Assembly: GCF_003610355.1 (NCBI RefSeq) | Contig: NZ_RAPY01000001.1 | Coordinates: forward strand, 868,001 to 932,000 | Direction of reading: 5' to 3' | Length of the DNA stretch: 64,000 nucleotides | Origin: Sphingobacterium detergens | GTDB taxonomy: Bacteria > Bacteroidota > Bacteroidia > Sphingobacteriales > Sphingobacteriaceae | In this document: in pieces, positions 1 through 9,226 of the stretch | Position numbering within the stretch: position 1 is the first letter of the stretch | Layout: each line of letters starts with the position of its first letter | The notes under the pieces: model-generated | The model's input: the letters and a program-made list of their open reading frames with translations, nothing else | Database searches by the model: none | Told to the model about the DNA's origin: nothing | Program-made: the position numbers and the translations under genes

Positions 1-1
1 G

Positions 2-2638
2 GGTACAAATTCTTTCAGCGGCAACGAACCGCTCTATGTGATCGATGGAATCCCCATTGACGGTAATACCCGGGACAATTCAAGCGCGCTCTCGTCGATA
101 AATCCATCAGATATCGTATCGATGGAAATATTAAAGGATGCTTCTGCTGCTGCCATATATGGGACAAGGGCAGCAAACGGAGTCGTGCTGATCTCTACAA
201 AACGCGGTCAGGCGGGAAAAACCAAATTAGGTTATGAAGGGTATGTAGGATTCCAACAGCTTCCAACGATCTTGGATGTCCTTAACCTCCGCGAATATGC
301 AGTGTATCAGAATCTTCGCAGCAAAGTCATCGGCTTCGGCGATCGGGAGGAATTTAAGGATCCATCGCTGTTGGGTGAAGGCACAAACTGGCAGAAGGAA
401 ATTTTTAGAACTTCATTGATGCATAACCATCAATTGAACATCAGCGGTGGAACCGAACAAAATAGATTTGCGATCACGGGTGGATACCTTGATCAACAAG
501 GTATCGCACAAGGATCAGGTTTTGAACGCTATTCCTTACGGATGAACTTTGATTCAAAAATCAACAAGTGGCTGACCGTTGGCATTAATGCCTATACTGC
601 GAAAACAAAAAATACGAACACCATAGATAATGGGGGGATCATTTCGCTCGCCATTAGGCAGCTGCCAGAGGTGCCTGCCAAAAATCCTGACGGTTCGTGG
701 GGAACACAACAGGAAAATATGTATGGGACTTATTTCGCCAATCCATTGGAGGAAGCGCTTACCCGTGAAAACTATGCAAAAGGAGCACAAATTAGCGTCA
801 ATGCTTATGCGGATATTTCGCCCATCAAAGATCTTGTACTACGGATCGAAGGTAATGGGAACTATAATTATTCCAACGCTTATCAATTCACGCCCGCATA
901 TGATTACGGAAATTTCAAACAGCAATCCGCCGGAGCCAGGTTTGCCAGTAACGGTTCATTTACCAACCTGAAAACCTATCTGACTTACACTAAAACTTTC
1001 GCCGAAAAGCATAACCTCTCGATCATGGCTGGGCATGAGGCTCAGGAAAACAAATGGGAATCCCTATCTGGAAGCCGCAGCAATTATTTTTTAAATACGG
1101 TGCATGAGCTGGATGCTGGCGATTCTAAAACCGCCAAAAATGGGAGTTCCAGAAGTTCAGGTGGCATTGAATCTTATTTCGGTCGCTTCAATTATGGATT
1201 TGATGATAGGTATTTATTGACTGCTACATTCCGCAGGGATGGATCGGACAAATTCGGTACCAACAATCGCTGGGGGACCTTCCCTTCTCTTGCTGCTGCC
1301 TGGAAGATTAAAAATGAACCTTTCTTAAAAAATAACCCAGCGATAGACAACCTAAAGCTACGCTTGGGCTGGGGACTTGTTGGAAACCAAGCCGCAAGCT
1401 CCTATGCCTATGGCGTGAGCATGGCTTCGGCTGCATCCATATGGGGCACAGGCTTCTATCCTGCTAATTTTGCCAATCCGGACCTAAAATGGGAAAAAAC
1501 CAATGCCTACAATATCGGTTTGGATCTGAGCTTATTTAAAAATAGAATCGAACTTACAACGGAAGTCTATTTAAAGAAAATAGACAATCTTTTGATGCAG
1601 GCCGTATTGCCTGACTATATCAGTGGGCTAATTGCTGCACCTTGGGTAAATGCGGGCTCGATGACGAATAAGGGGGTTGAATTGACATTAAATACCATAA
1701 ATATCAATAAGAATGGCCTTTTCTGGAAATCCGGTTTGACCTTCTCGATGAATAGAAACCGTGTCACGCACCTATATACGGATGCAACCGCCATTCAGGG
1801 AAAAATAGGTGCAGAAACATTCACACTGACCAAAGTAGGTAATCCTGTCGGCCAATTCTATGGATATAATGTGATCGGCATGTTTCAGAATGAAAGTGAC
1901 TTTTACCTGAAAGACAATCAACATCATGCGGTGCTGGATCAGGAAGGCAATAAAGTTCCTATTGCTCTACCCAAAGATAAAAGCATAGGGGTCAACGGGA
2001 TTTGGGTGGGAGATTTTATTTTCGAGGACAAAAATAAAGATGGAAAAATAGATGAGCAGGACCGTGATTTTATCGGCAATCCGGATCCGAAGTTCATCCT
2101 TGGACTAAACAATTATTTTTCTTACAAAGGATTTGACCTAAATATCTTTCTGAACGCCGTATATGGCAACAAGATCTATAATCAACTGCGTAAAGATTTT
2201 ACAAACCCGATGAACAATTCGGGTATGCTCAAAAAAACGACAGAGATTGCCCTCATTGAAACGATTGATCCGAGCGGTTCCGACCAGGATATCTCCAATG
2301 TAAGGGTGTCCAATCCCAATGCGAGTATTCAACGTATTACTGTCAGTGACGCAAATGACAATAGCCGTATGAGTAATCGGTTTATTGAAGATGGTTCCTA
2401 TCTGCGTCTGAAAAATATTTCTCTTGGCTATACTTTCTCCCAAAATCTGCTGAAGCGATATCAAATTGAAAACCTTAGGTTATATGTCAATATTCAGAAT
2501 CTTTTTACCTGGACCAAGTATACGGGCTATGATCCGGAAATAGGTTCTTACAACCAAAATGTCTTACTAAGAGGAATAGATTATGCCCGATATCCCGCAC
2601 AGCGTATTTATACCTTGGGTTTAAACTTCATGTTTTAA
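2..2638 (+). CDS. SusC/RagA-family TonB-dependent outer-membrane transporter, 5' truncated by window edge
   Basis: The reading frame is open from base 2, so the gene starts upstream of the window; the first GTG at 38 is internal. The visible part (about 878 residues) begins in the plug domain with the hallmark [11 protein letters not shown], followed by [20 protein letters not shown] and [10 protein letters not shown], typical of SusC plugs. The rest is the 22-strand-type barrel, ending in the aromatic C-terminus LGLNFMF expected for BAM recognition. Family knowledge: SusC proteins import oligosaccharides across the outer membrane with a SusD lid, powered by TonB. The SusD gene follows 16 bases after the stop, so the two are co-transcribed. 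The missing N-terminal part should hold the signal peptide and the carboxypeptidase-D-like domain. The substrate is inferred from downstream enzymes. Confidence 0.97.
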   Translation, partial: GTNSFSGNEPLYVIDGIPIDGNTRDNSSALSSINPSDIVSMEILKDASAAAIYGTRAANGVVLISTKRGQAGKTKLGYEGYVGFQQLPTILDVLNLREYAVYQNLRSKVIGFGDREEFKDPSLLGEGTNWQKEIFRTSLMHNHQLNISGGTEQNRFAITGGYLDQQGIAQGSGFERYSLRMNFDSKINKWLTVGINAYTAKTKNTNTIDNGGIISLAIRQLPEVPAKNPDGSWGTQQENMYGTYFANPLEEALTRENYAKGAQISVNAYADISPIKDLVLRIEGNGNYNYSNAYQFTPAYDYGNFKQQSAGARFASNGSFTNLKTYLTYTKTFAEKHNLSIMAGHEAQENKWESLSGSRSNYFLNTVHELDAGDSKTAKNGSSRSSGGIESYFGRFNYGFDDRYLLTATFRRDGSDKFGTNNRWGTFPSLAAAWKIKNEPFLKNNPAIDNLKLRLGWGLVGNQAASSYAYGVSMASAASIWGTGFYPANFANPDLKWEKTNAYNIGLDLSLFKNRIELTTEVYLKKIDNLLMQAVLPDYISGLIAAPWVNAGSMTNKGVELTLNTININKNGLFWKSGLTFSMNRNRVTHLYTDATAIQGKIGAETFTLTKVGNPVGQFYGYNVIGMFQNESDFYLKDNQHHAVLDQEGNKVPIALPKDKSIGVNGIWVGDFIFEDKNKDGKIDEQDRDFIGNPDPKFILGLNNYFSYKGFDLNIFLNAVYGNKIYNQLRKDFTNPMNNSGMLKKTTEIALIETIDPSGSDQDISNVRVSNPNASIQRITVSDANDNSRMSNRFIEDGSYLRLKNISLGYTFSQNLLKRYQIENLRLYVNIQNLFTWTKYTGYDPEIGSYNQNVLLRGIDYARYPAQRIYTLGLNFMF

Positions 2639-2654
2639 TATTAACTACTGAATT

Positions 2655-4247
2655 ATGAAAAAGCTACTCTTAATAAGCTCATTGATAGCTATTGTTGCGC
2701 TACATTCCTGTAAAAAAAGTTTCCTCGACAGAGAACCGGAAGGAGCGTATGTAGATGCAACCTTTTATACCTCTCCTGAAGCATTGAAAGCAGCCACTGC
2801 ACCACTGTACAACCGGGCATGGTTTGACTATAACAAACGACCTGCCGTCGCTATTGGCAGTTTAAGAGCCAATGATGGCTATAATCCCTATATGAACCCT
2901 TCCTATACCCTATTCACCGTGACCTCGCTGGATGATGGACTTTCAGACTCCTGGAAGTCATTCTATGGCGTAATAACGATGTCAAACGCCATCATCGATG
3001 CCGTGAAGCATAAAGCCGTTAATGTAACTGAAGCGCAAAAAAACGTGGCTATTGGGGAAGCACGCCTTATGCGTGGTATCGCTTACTTTTATCTTCTCCG
3101 AACTTGGGGGCCAGTTATATTGATCGAGAATAATGACGCTGTAATCAAAGATCCTATGCAGCCAAGGCATCGGGAGGAAGATATTTTTCGATTTATTATA
3201 GACGATCTCAGCTTTGCTGCACAGCACCTTCCTATTCAGGCCGATAAGGGCCGTGCAACGAGCTGGGGTGCCAAGGGTATGCTCGCCAAGGTATATCTTT
3301 CCCGCGCTGGCTGGAAGACCAGCGGAACTCGAAACGAAGCTGACCTGGCTAAAGCAAGAGAATACGCAAAGGATGTCTGTGTAAATAGTGGTCTGGAACT
3401 CTATGCCAAATACGAAGATCTGTTCAAATACAAACATAACAACAATCCCGAATCACTTATTGCCATGCAATGGGTACCACTTGGCGACTGGGGTGTCTGT
3501 AACACACTTTTAGCTGACCTGGCATTCTCATCAGACGTGACCGGTGGTGTCAACGTTTGGGGCGGCGGACTGAACGGAACGATCGACATGCTCAAACAAT
3601 ACGAACGCGCTGATACACTCCGGAGAAATGCTACCTATTTTACCCAGCACTCCTTCTATCCCTATATTGCGATTGATAAAGGTGGATATTCGTATGGCAA
3701 TGCAGGAGCATCCATCAAAAAAGGCGTAATCGGTGGTCCTAACGATGATAATGACGGTTATGTGCAGTCAATGAGTTCACCGCTTAATACCTATATTTTG
3801 CGCTTGGCGGATGTATACCTGACCTATGCTGAGGCGAGTCTGGGTAATAATAGCACACTCAATGGCGGTGAAGCGTTAAATTGCTTTAACAAGGTAAGAG
3901 ATCGGGCCAAGATCGGACGAAAGACCTCAATTACACTCGACGATATCATCAAAGAACGCCGCGTGGAGTTTGCCATGGAGTATACCAACTGGTACGATAT
4001 GGTCAGCTGGTATTGCTACAAGCCTGAGAAAATGCTTAAATACTTTAATGATCAACAACGTGGCTGGTCCACGGCGGGTATCACAAAGGATGAAGATGGT
4101 AATCTTATTTTTGAAGATCCCACGGCACCGGCAGTGCCTGTCGTCGTGACCGCAAACAATATCTTCTTCCCCTATCCTGAGAATGATCTCATCCAAAATC
4201 CGAGGTTAAAAGAAGAGCCCCAGGCTTATCCATTTAATAATCAGTAA
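2655..4247 (+). CDS. SusD/RagB-family nutrient-binding outer-membrane lipoprotein
   Basis: The 530-residue protein starts with a lipoprotein signal peptide whose lipobox Cys is residue 19 (LHSC). Family hallmarks are present: EARLMRGIAYFYLLRTWG in the TPR-like N-terminal half, ILRLADVYLTYAEA near residue 380, and IKERRVEFAMEYTNWYDMV in the C-terminal third. SusD proteins are surface lipoproteins that cap the SusC barrel and bind glycan. The gene lies between the SusC gene and a third surface lipoprotein gene (6 bases to the next ATG), the standard order of a Bacteroidota PUL. Length is normal for the family. Confidence 0.97.
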   Translation: MKKLLLISSLIAIVALHSCKKSFLDREPEGAYVDATFYTSPEALKAATAPLYNRAWFDYNKRPAVAIGSLRANDGYNPYMNPSYTLFTVTSLDDGLSDSWKSFYGVITMSNAIIDAVKHKAVNVTEAQKNVAIGEARLMRGIAYFYLLRTWGPVILIENNDAVIKDPMQPRHREEDIFRFIIDDLSFAAQHLPIQADKGRATSWGAKGMLAKVYLSRAGWKTSGTRNEADLAKAREYAKDVCVNSGLELYAKYEDLFKYKHNNNPESLIAMQWVPLGDWGVCNTLLADLAFSSDVTGGVNVWGGGLNGTIDMLKQYERADTLRRNATYFTQHSFYPYIAIDKGGYSYGNAGASIKKGVIGGPNDDNDGYVQSMSSPLNTYILRLADVYLTYAEASLGNNSTLNGGEALNCFNKVRDRAKIGRKTSITLDDIIKERRVEFAMEYTNWYDMVSWYCYKPEKMLKYFNDQQRGWSTAGITKDEDGNLIFEDPTAPAVPVVVTANNIFFPYPENDLIQNPRLKEEPQAYPFNNQ

Positions 4248-4253
4248 AGAATT

Positions 4254-5708
4254 ATGAAAGCTTTAAATAAAACCATACGCTTTAGCTATCATTTGCTTAT
4301 CGCTGTCCTCCTCCTGCCGGTAATATCCTGTAATCGCAACAATGATATGACTGTGGCCCCCGAGATTACCCATGTACGTTTGACAGATCCGGAAAAAGCA
4401 GATAGCATTTTCACAGGTGCATTTCCGGGCACAATGGTTGCTGTTATCGGAAAAAATCTCGACGGCATCCAAAAAATTTACATCAATGACCAACATATCG
4501 CATTTAATGCAAACTATTGTACGTCGACAAGCGCTATTATTTCTATTCCGGCAGATCTTCTATTGACTGGCACCCATCCGGATCTTCCAAATGAGATTCG
4601 GATCGAAACAAACCATGGCGAAACAAGATTCAATTTTCATATCTATTCTCCCGCTCCACAAATCGCCCGTATTGAATTAAAATACCCAGCCAAGGCGGGT
4701 GAAAAACTCCGCATCTACGGTTCAAATTTTTACGAAGTAAAAAAAGTCGTGTTCGAAAGCAAGGCAGGCGGCAGTGTATCGGCTACGGAATATGAAATCG
4801 GCGGGGACTATGATAAAATCGAATTAAAGATTCCCGCAGGTATCCAAGATGGCCGGCTCGCGGTCTACTGCATGACTGATTCAGTTAGCATCGCTTTCAC
4901 AACGAATGTTTCGCCGCCAACGATTAAATCATGGAGCAGCGATATGCCTATCATTGGCGATCAGGCATTTATTACAGGCAACAACTTCATTGATGTAAGC
5001 AAACTAACGATCAATGGCGAATTTGATATTGCAGGCGAAGATTTAATCGTGGCCAAAAGCCAGGATACAATTTATTATCGACTACCAAAGGTCCCAACAA
5101 AATCCGGTACGATTACAATCCATGCGGCAGGAGGACAGTCCAATTCGACCCTACTATTTTATCCCGTCCAAAACCTCGTCCTGGATTGGGATAATATAGG
5201 TAGCTATGATTGGGGGGACAACAATATGGCTGTGACGGCAGACGGCTCCAAGCCACCTTTCTTCAGCACGGGAACAGCTTACCGCATTTTTGGATCACCT
5301 GGTGCATGGCAATATTGGTGGGGAAACTTATCCAATAAAGCTGTCTATCCTACCGTAAATGCAATACCCGCCAATACGCCTATCGGCAACCTTGTACTGC
5401 GCTTTGAATGCTTCGTAAATGAACCTCTTGCGACAGCAACATTTGATATGCAATTGAAAGGGAATTGGGATAAAATGCTGTCAGACTATGTGCCTCGTGA
5501 TAGAAACACCAATAAAACAAGCCTTGGTAAATGGATGACATGCGACATAGCCCTGAATAGGTTTACTTCTGTTGCGAACTATGGAAGCTTTGCTGCCATC
5601 GCTAGCTCCGAACTGGGCATTTTCACGAAAAATAAAGCGGACAATGCCAATGTCAAGGTGGATATCTACTTCGACAATTTTAGAATCATTGACAGCAGCA
5701 AAAACTAG
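4254..5708 (+). CDS. IPT/TIG-domain surface glycan-binding lipoprotein (SGBP-B-like)
   Basis: The 484-residue lipoprotein has its acylated Cys at residue 26 (PVISC). The N-terminal two thirds look like tandem Ig-like IPT/TIG modules: the pattern GTMVAVIGKNL, GEKLRIYGSNFYEVKKV and GDQAFITGNNF recurs at roughly 80-90 residue spacing. The C-terminal part is rich in Trp and Tyr (GAWQYWWGN, residues about 350-358) and resembles the xyloglucan-binding domain of SGBP-B proteins. Such proteins are encoded directly after susD and hold polysaccharide at the cell surface. The link to the xyloglucan-binding domain is a recollection of the family pattern, not a search result. It ends with TAG and is followed by a hairpin. 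Confidence 0.85.
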   Translation: MKALNKTIRFSYHLLIAVLLLPVISCNRNNDMTVAPEITHVRLTDPEKADSIFTGAFPGTMVAVIGKNLDGIQKIYINDQHIAFNANYCTSTSAIISIPADLLLTGTHPDLPNEIRIETNHGETRFNFHIYSPAPQIARIELKYPAKAGEKLRIYGSNFYEVKKVVFESKAGGSVSATEYEIGGDYDKIELKIPAGIQDGRLAVYCMTDSVSIAFTTNVSPPTIKSWSSDMPIIGDQAFITGNNFIDVSKLTINGEFDIAGEDLIVAKSQDTIYYRLPKVPTKSGTITIHAAGGQSNSTLLFYPVQNLVLDWDNIGSYDWGDNNMAVTADGSKPPFFSTGTAYRIFGSPGAWQYWWGNLSNKAVYPTVNAIPANTPIGNLVLRFECFVNEPLATATFDMQLKGNWDKMLSDYVPRDRNTNKTSLGKWMTCDIALNRFTSVANYGSFAAIASSELGIFTKNKADNANVKVDIYFDNFRIIDSSKN

Positions 5709-5933
5709 GTTTATTTAAAGGACAGCGAATTGCGATGCAATAAGGCCGGATAAGCGGATAATCAATTATTCCGGCCGTCAATAATACATGAATCATTATG
5801 ACAAACAAACACATATGAAAATTAAAAAGAGTATTCCCTTCATGAGTACAGGGATAATATGCAACATCAAATGGCGTTCCGAGCGGCGCCGAAAGCATTT
5901 TTCGACTGATTTGACTATAAAACAAAATAAACT
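5709..5933. other. Intergenic gap inside PUL 1 with hairpin
   Basis: This 225-base gap separates the surface-protein genes from the enzyme genes. It carries a GC-rich inverted repeat at 5744-5776 (GGCCGGATAA pairing with TTATTCCGGCC, one bulge) without a following T run, so it looks like an mRNA-stabilising or processing hairpin more than a full terminator. A 41-codon ORF from 5815 has no recognisable content. Confidence 0.5.
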
Positions 5934-7850
5934 ATGACTATAAAACAGATTCCGATTTTCTTCGTCTTTTTTTTGCAGGCATTCCTATTGAAAGCCGAAC
6001 TCAGTCTTCCTGCAATATTTGGTGACAACATGATTCTACAAAGGGACAGTCCCATAAAATTGTGGGGCTGGGCCGGAAAAAATGAAACGGTGCATGTCCA
6101 GTTTATGCAGCAGAAACTAAAGGCAAAAGCAGATAAAAATGGTCAATGGAGCCTCACTTTAGCCCCTACTGCTTATGGAGGACCGTATAATATGGAAATA
6201 AAAGGCCATAGCGAACAGGTCTCCCTAAAAAACATCCTGGTCGGTGAGGTTTGGCTTGCATCCGGACAATCCAATATGGAATGGACAGTAAAAAATTCCA
6301 ATAATGCTGCGAGCGAAATCAGCCAGGCCAATTATCCAAACATTCGGGCCTTCAACGTAGAGAAGAGTATCAGTGAAGTTCCCAAACAGGACCTAAAGGG
6401 AAAATGGGCGGTATGTTCCCCGACGACAGTTGACGATTTTTCAGCTGTTGGATACTTCTTTTCGCTCAAACTGTATCAGGAACTCGGCATACCTGTAGGC
6501 ATCATTAATGCTTCCTGGGGTGGTACTGGCATCGAAACATGGACGAGTGGAAATAGCTTCGACAAATTGCCGGCGCATTTCAACGCACCCTATCAACAGC
6601 AGTTTAATGGTGACTTACAGAACTTTTTGAAGGAAAACGAACTAAAGAAACAGGCCTATCAACAAACTTTAGCTAAAGATCCGGGAATAAGCTCAAAATG
6701 GTACGAAAATAATACTGACTTATCCGCGTGGGGAAAGATGAGAGTGCCTCAATTTTGGGAACCCTCATTAGGCGAGGTCGATGGCATTATTTGGTTCAAA
6801 CGTAGGATTTATCTGCCAAAGGGTACTTCTGGAAAAACAGGAACAGTTCATCTCGGAACTATTGACGACGACGACGTTTGCTGGATAAACGGTGTTAAAG
6901 TAGGTGAATCGACCGGACACATGAGCATACGAAACTATGATATCCCAAATTCAACATTAAAAGACGGCGAAAATATCATTACCGTAAAAATAACGGATAC
7001 AAATGGTGAAGGTGGCTTTTATGGTAATCCTGCGGATCTGTATATTGATTTGGAAGGGGAAAGATTTCCGTTGGATGGTGATTGGGATTATAAAGAGGCT
7101 GTCACAAATAAGCAGTTTGGCTTTAGAAATTTTTCCCCCAATATGTTTCATTCGCTACTTTTTAATGGCATGATCAATCCTCTTATTCCTTATACCATTC
7201 GAGGCGTCATCTGGTATCAGGGTGAACATAATGCCGGTCAAGCTTACGATTATCGCACCCTCTTCCCTAACCTCATCGCGGATTGGCGGTCACAATGGAA
7301 AACTGATTTCCCTTTCTATTGGGTGCAATTGGCCAATTATATGGCTAAAGAAAAATCACCCGAAGACAGCGACTGGGCAAAATTGAGAGATGCACAGACC
7401 CGGACACTCCGTCTTGCGCATACTGGTCAGGCGGTAATCACGGATATTGGTGAAGCGGACGATATCCACCCACGTAACAAACAGGAAGTGGGTCGACGAC
7501 TCGCTTTAATAGCACTGGCTAAAAATTATGGCAGAAAAAATCTTGTGTATTCTGGGCCAACGTTCAAATCGGTGGTCAAGGAGGGCAATAAACTGATTAT
7601 TTCTTTTGATGTTACTGGAAGCGAACTCGTGGTTAACAATAAATACGGTTACGTCGAAGGCTTTGCTCTTGCTGGAGCAGATAAAAAATTTGTTTGGGCC
7701 CAGGCTCATATTGATGGTAATCGAATTGTCGTTCAGGCAGATCAGCTCAGCAGCCCTGTATTTGTCCGCTACGCCTGGAGCAATAATCCCGATGTCAATT
7801 TATTCAATAAAGAAGGCCTGCCCGCTATACCTTTCAGCAATGAGGAATAA
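5934..7850 (+). CDS. Sialate O-acetylesterase-like (SASA/SGNH) carbohydrate acetyl esterase
   Basis: The 638-residue secreted protein has a signal peptide ending near residue 21. The esterase signature GQSN lies at residues 111-114, with Ser113 as likely nucleophile; NASWGGTGIETW follows as the oxyanion region, GVIWYQGEHNAG is a later conserved block, and DIHPRNKQEVGRRL supplies Asp510 and His512 of the triad. Residues about 265-385 (WFKRRIYLP, DDVCWINGVKVGES) form an inserted galactose-binding-like jelly roll, as usual for long members. Family members deacetylate sugars, including plant hemicelluloses. In this locus, removal of acetyl groups before glycosidase attack is the likely job; sialic acid is unlikely because no sialidase is present. 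Confidence 0.88.
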   Translation: MTIKQIPIFFVFFLQAFLLKAELSLPAIFGDNMILQRDSPIKLWGWAGKNETVHVQFMQQKLKAKADKNGQWSLTLAPTAYGGPYNMEIKGHSEQVSLKNILVGEVWLASGQSNMEWTVKNSNNAASEISQANYPNIRAFNVEKSISEVPKQDLKGKWAVCSPTTVDDFSAVGYFFSLKLYQELGIPVGIINASWGGTGIETWTSGNSFDKLPAHFNAPYQQQFNGDLQNFLKENELKKQAYQQTLAKDPGISSKWYENNTDLSAWGKMRVPQFWEPSLGEVDGIIWFKRRIYLPKGTSGKTGTVHLGTIDDDDVCWINGVKVGESTGHMSIRNYDIPNSTLKDGENIITVKITDTNGEGGFYGNPADLYIDLEGERFPLDGDWDYKEAVTNKQFGFRNFSPNMFHSLLFNGMINPLIPYTIRGVIWYQGEHNAGQAYDYRTLFPNLIADWRSQWKTDFPFYWVQLANYMAKEKSPEDSDWAKLRDAQTRTLRLAHTGQAVITDIGEADDIHPRNKQEVGRRLALIALAKNYGRKNLVYSGPTFKSVVKEGNKLIISFDVTGSELVVNNKYGYVEGFALAGADKKFVWAQAHIDGNRIVVQADQLSSPVFVRYAWSNNPDVNLFNKEGLPAIPFSNEE

Positions 7851-7901
7851 GCATACAGAGCCCAGATGACATGATCTTAAACAACACAAAAAAAATATTC
7901 A

Positions 7902-9113
7902 ATGAAAACACTATTAAGTTACATTTTTATGCTGCTGGTTCTTCCGGCATGCTCCAACAAGGAAATTAAGGCAAATACAGAGCTCAGCAAGCCTGAGACA
8001 AAAGAAGAACCAAAACCTACTTACAGTAAATTCTCCATCAGGGAAAATTTTAGTACCAACCAGTTAGTTGATGAAATGGGTTTGGGGATTAACCTCGGTA
8101 ATGCCCTGGACGCAACGGGTGACTGGATCAATCCAAGTAGTATTTCTAATTACGAGACGGCGTGGGGCAGCCCGCTCATTACAAAAGAAATGATCGAAGG
8201 TTATGCAAAAGCCGGTTACTCTTCTTTACGAATTCCGGTCACCTGGAGTAATATGATGAACAACGCTGAAAATTACAGAATCCATCCAGATCTCCTCAAT
8301 AGAGTCGAAGAGATCTTAAACTGGACACTCGATTGCGGCATGGTCGCCATTATAAACGTTCACCATGAAAATGAATGGGTCAAAAAAGTGCCGAAAGACA
8401 GCGAAGCTAAGAAAAAGTTCACTTCTATTTGGGAGCAGCTCTGTAACCGTTTTGAAAAATATGGAGATCATTTGCTATTCGAACCCATGAATGAAATTGG
8501 TTACGATGAAATATGGACTCCCTGGAAGGGCGGGCAAACCGAAAAAGCAAGAGCATTCGGTTACGTAAACGAGCTGAACCAGCTTTTTGTCGACATCGTC
8601 AGGAAATCGGGCGGCAACAATGCCAAGCGTCATCTTTTAGTAGAAATTTATAACACCGGTCTCGAACATGCTTTTGACCCCTTAACCAAGATTCCGGACG
8701 ATCCGGCTAAACATCTTGCATTGACCGTACACTATTATACGCCGCCTTTGTTTGCCATATTGGGTAATGGTGAAGATGCTGGATGGGGTGTCGGTGTGCC
8801 GTCTTGGGGCACTGCACAGGAATTTAAGGAGCTGAATGACAATATGGAGCTGTTAAAGAAGAATTGCGTTGACAAAGGGATACCCGTCGTCATTGGCGAA
8901 TACGCCTGTTCCTCAAAGAATAGAACACAGGAGGTGGTCAGGTTATTTAATGTCTCGGTCACCGAAGCGATTTATTCACGTGGTATGTGCCCCATGCTTT
9001 GGGATGTTCAGGGTGCTGGGCAATATGAGCGGACAACCAGTAAATTCAAAGATCCTGTCTTTTTAGAACAAATAATGGCAATACCTGCTAAATATCCACG
9101 CAATCAAAACTAG
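7902..9113 (+). CDS. GH5 endo-beta-glucanase lipoprotein (subfamily 4-like)
   Basis: The 403-residue protein has a lipoprotein signal with Cys17 (LPAC), then a low-complexity linker rich in Lys, Glu and Pro, which suits a surface-anchored enzyme. GH5 landmarks follow: GLGINLGNALDA, SLRIPVTWSN, IINVHHENEW, the acid/base Glu198 in FEPMNEIG and the nucleophile Glu333 in VVIGEYAC. The NLGN, RIPV and HYYTPP pattern recalls GH5_4, which includes endoglucanases and endo-xyloglucanases; the subfamily is inferred by eye. It is the only endo-acting enzyme in PUL 1, so it probably makes the oligosaccharides taken in by SusC/SusD. A mannanase is the main alternative. Confidence 0.9.
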   Translation: MKTLLSYIFMLLVLPACSNKEIKANTELSKPETKEEPKPTYSKFSIRENFSTNQLVDEMGLGINLGNALDATGDWINPSSISNYETAWGSPLITKEMIEGYAKAGYSSLRIPVTWSNMMNNAENYRIHPDLLNRVEEILNWTLDCGMVAIINVHHENEWVKKVPKDSEAKKKFTSIWEQLCNRFEKYGDHLLFEPMNEIGYDEIWTPWKGGQTEKARAFGYVNELNQLFVDIVRKSGGNNAKRHLLVEIYNTGLEHAFDPLTKIPDDPAKHLALTVHYYTPPLFAILGNGEDAGWGVGVPSWGTAQEFKELNDNMELLKKNCVDKGIPVVIGEYACSSKNRTQEVVRLFNVSVTEAIYSRGMCPMLWDVQGAGQYERTTSKFKDPVFLEQIMAIPAKYPRNQN

Positions 9114-9171
9114 CATTTACCCAAGGCATCCTCCGGAAGGCCGTGTAAAAGCAACTTTTGAATAAATGCAC

Positions 9172-9198
9172 CTAGAGACGTGCCATGTACGTCTCTAG
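9172..9198 (+). promoter_or_regulatory. Perfect 10-bp inverted repeat between GH5 and GH42 genes
   Basis: CTAGAGACGT at 9172-9181 pairs perfectly with ACGTCTCTAG at 9189-9198 around a 7-base loop. No T run follows, so it is more likely an intercistronic RNA hairpin (processing or stability) or a protein-binding site than a terminator. Confidence 0.55.
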
Positions 9199-9226
9199 CC
9201 CTTAACACAACCCGGTACCAAAAACC

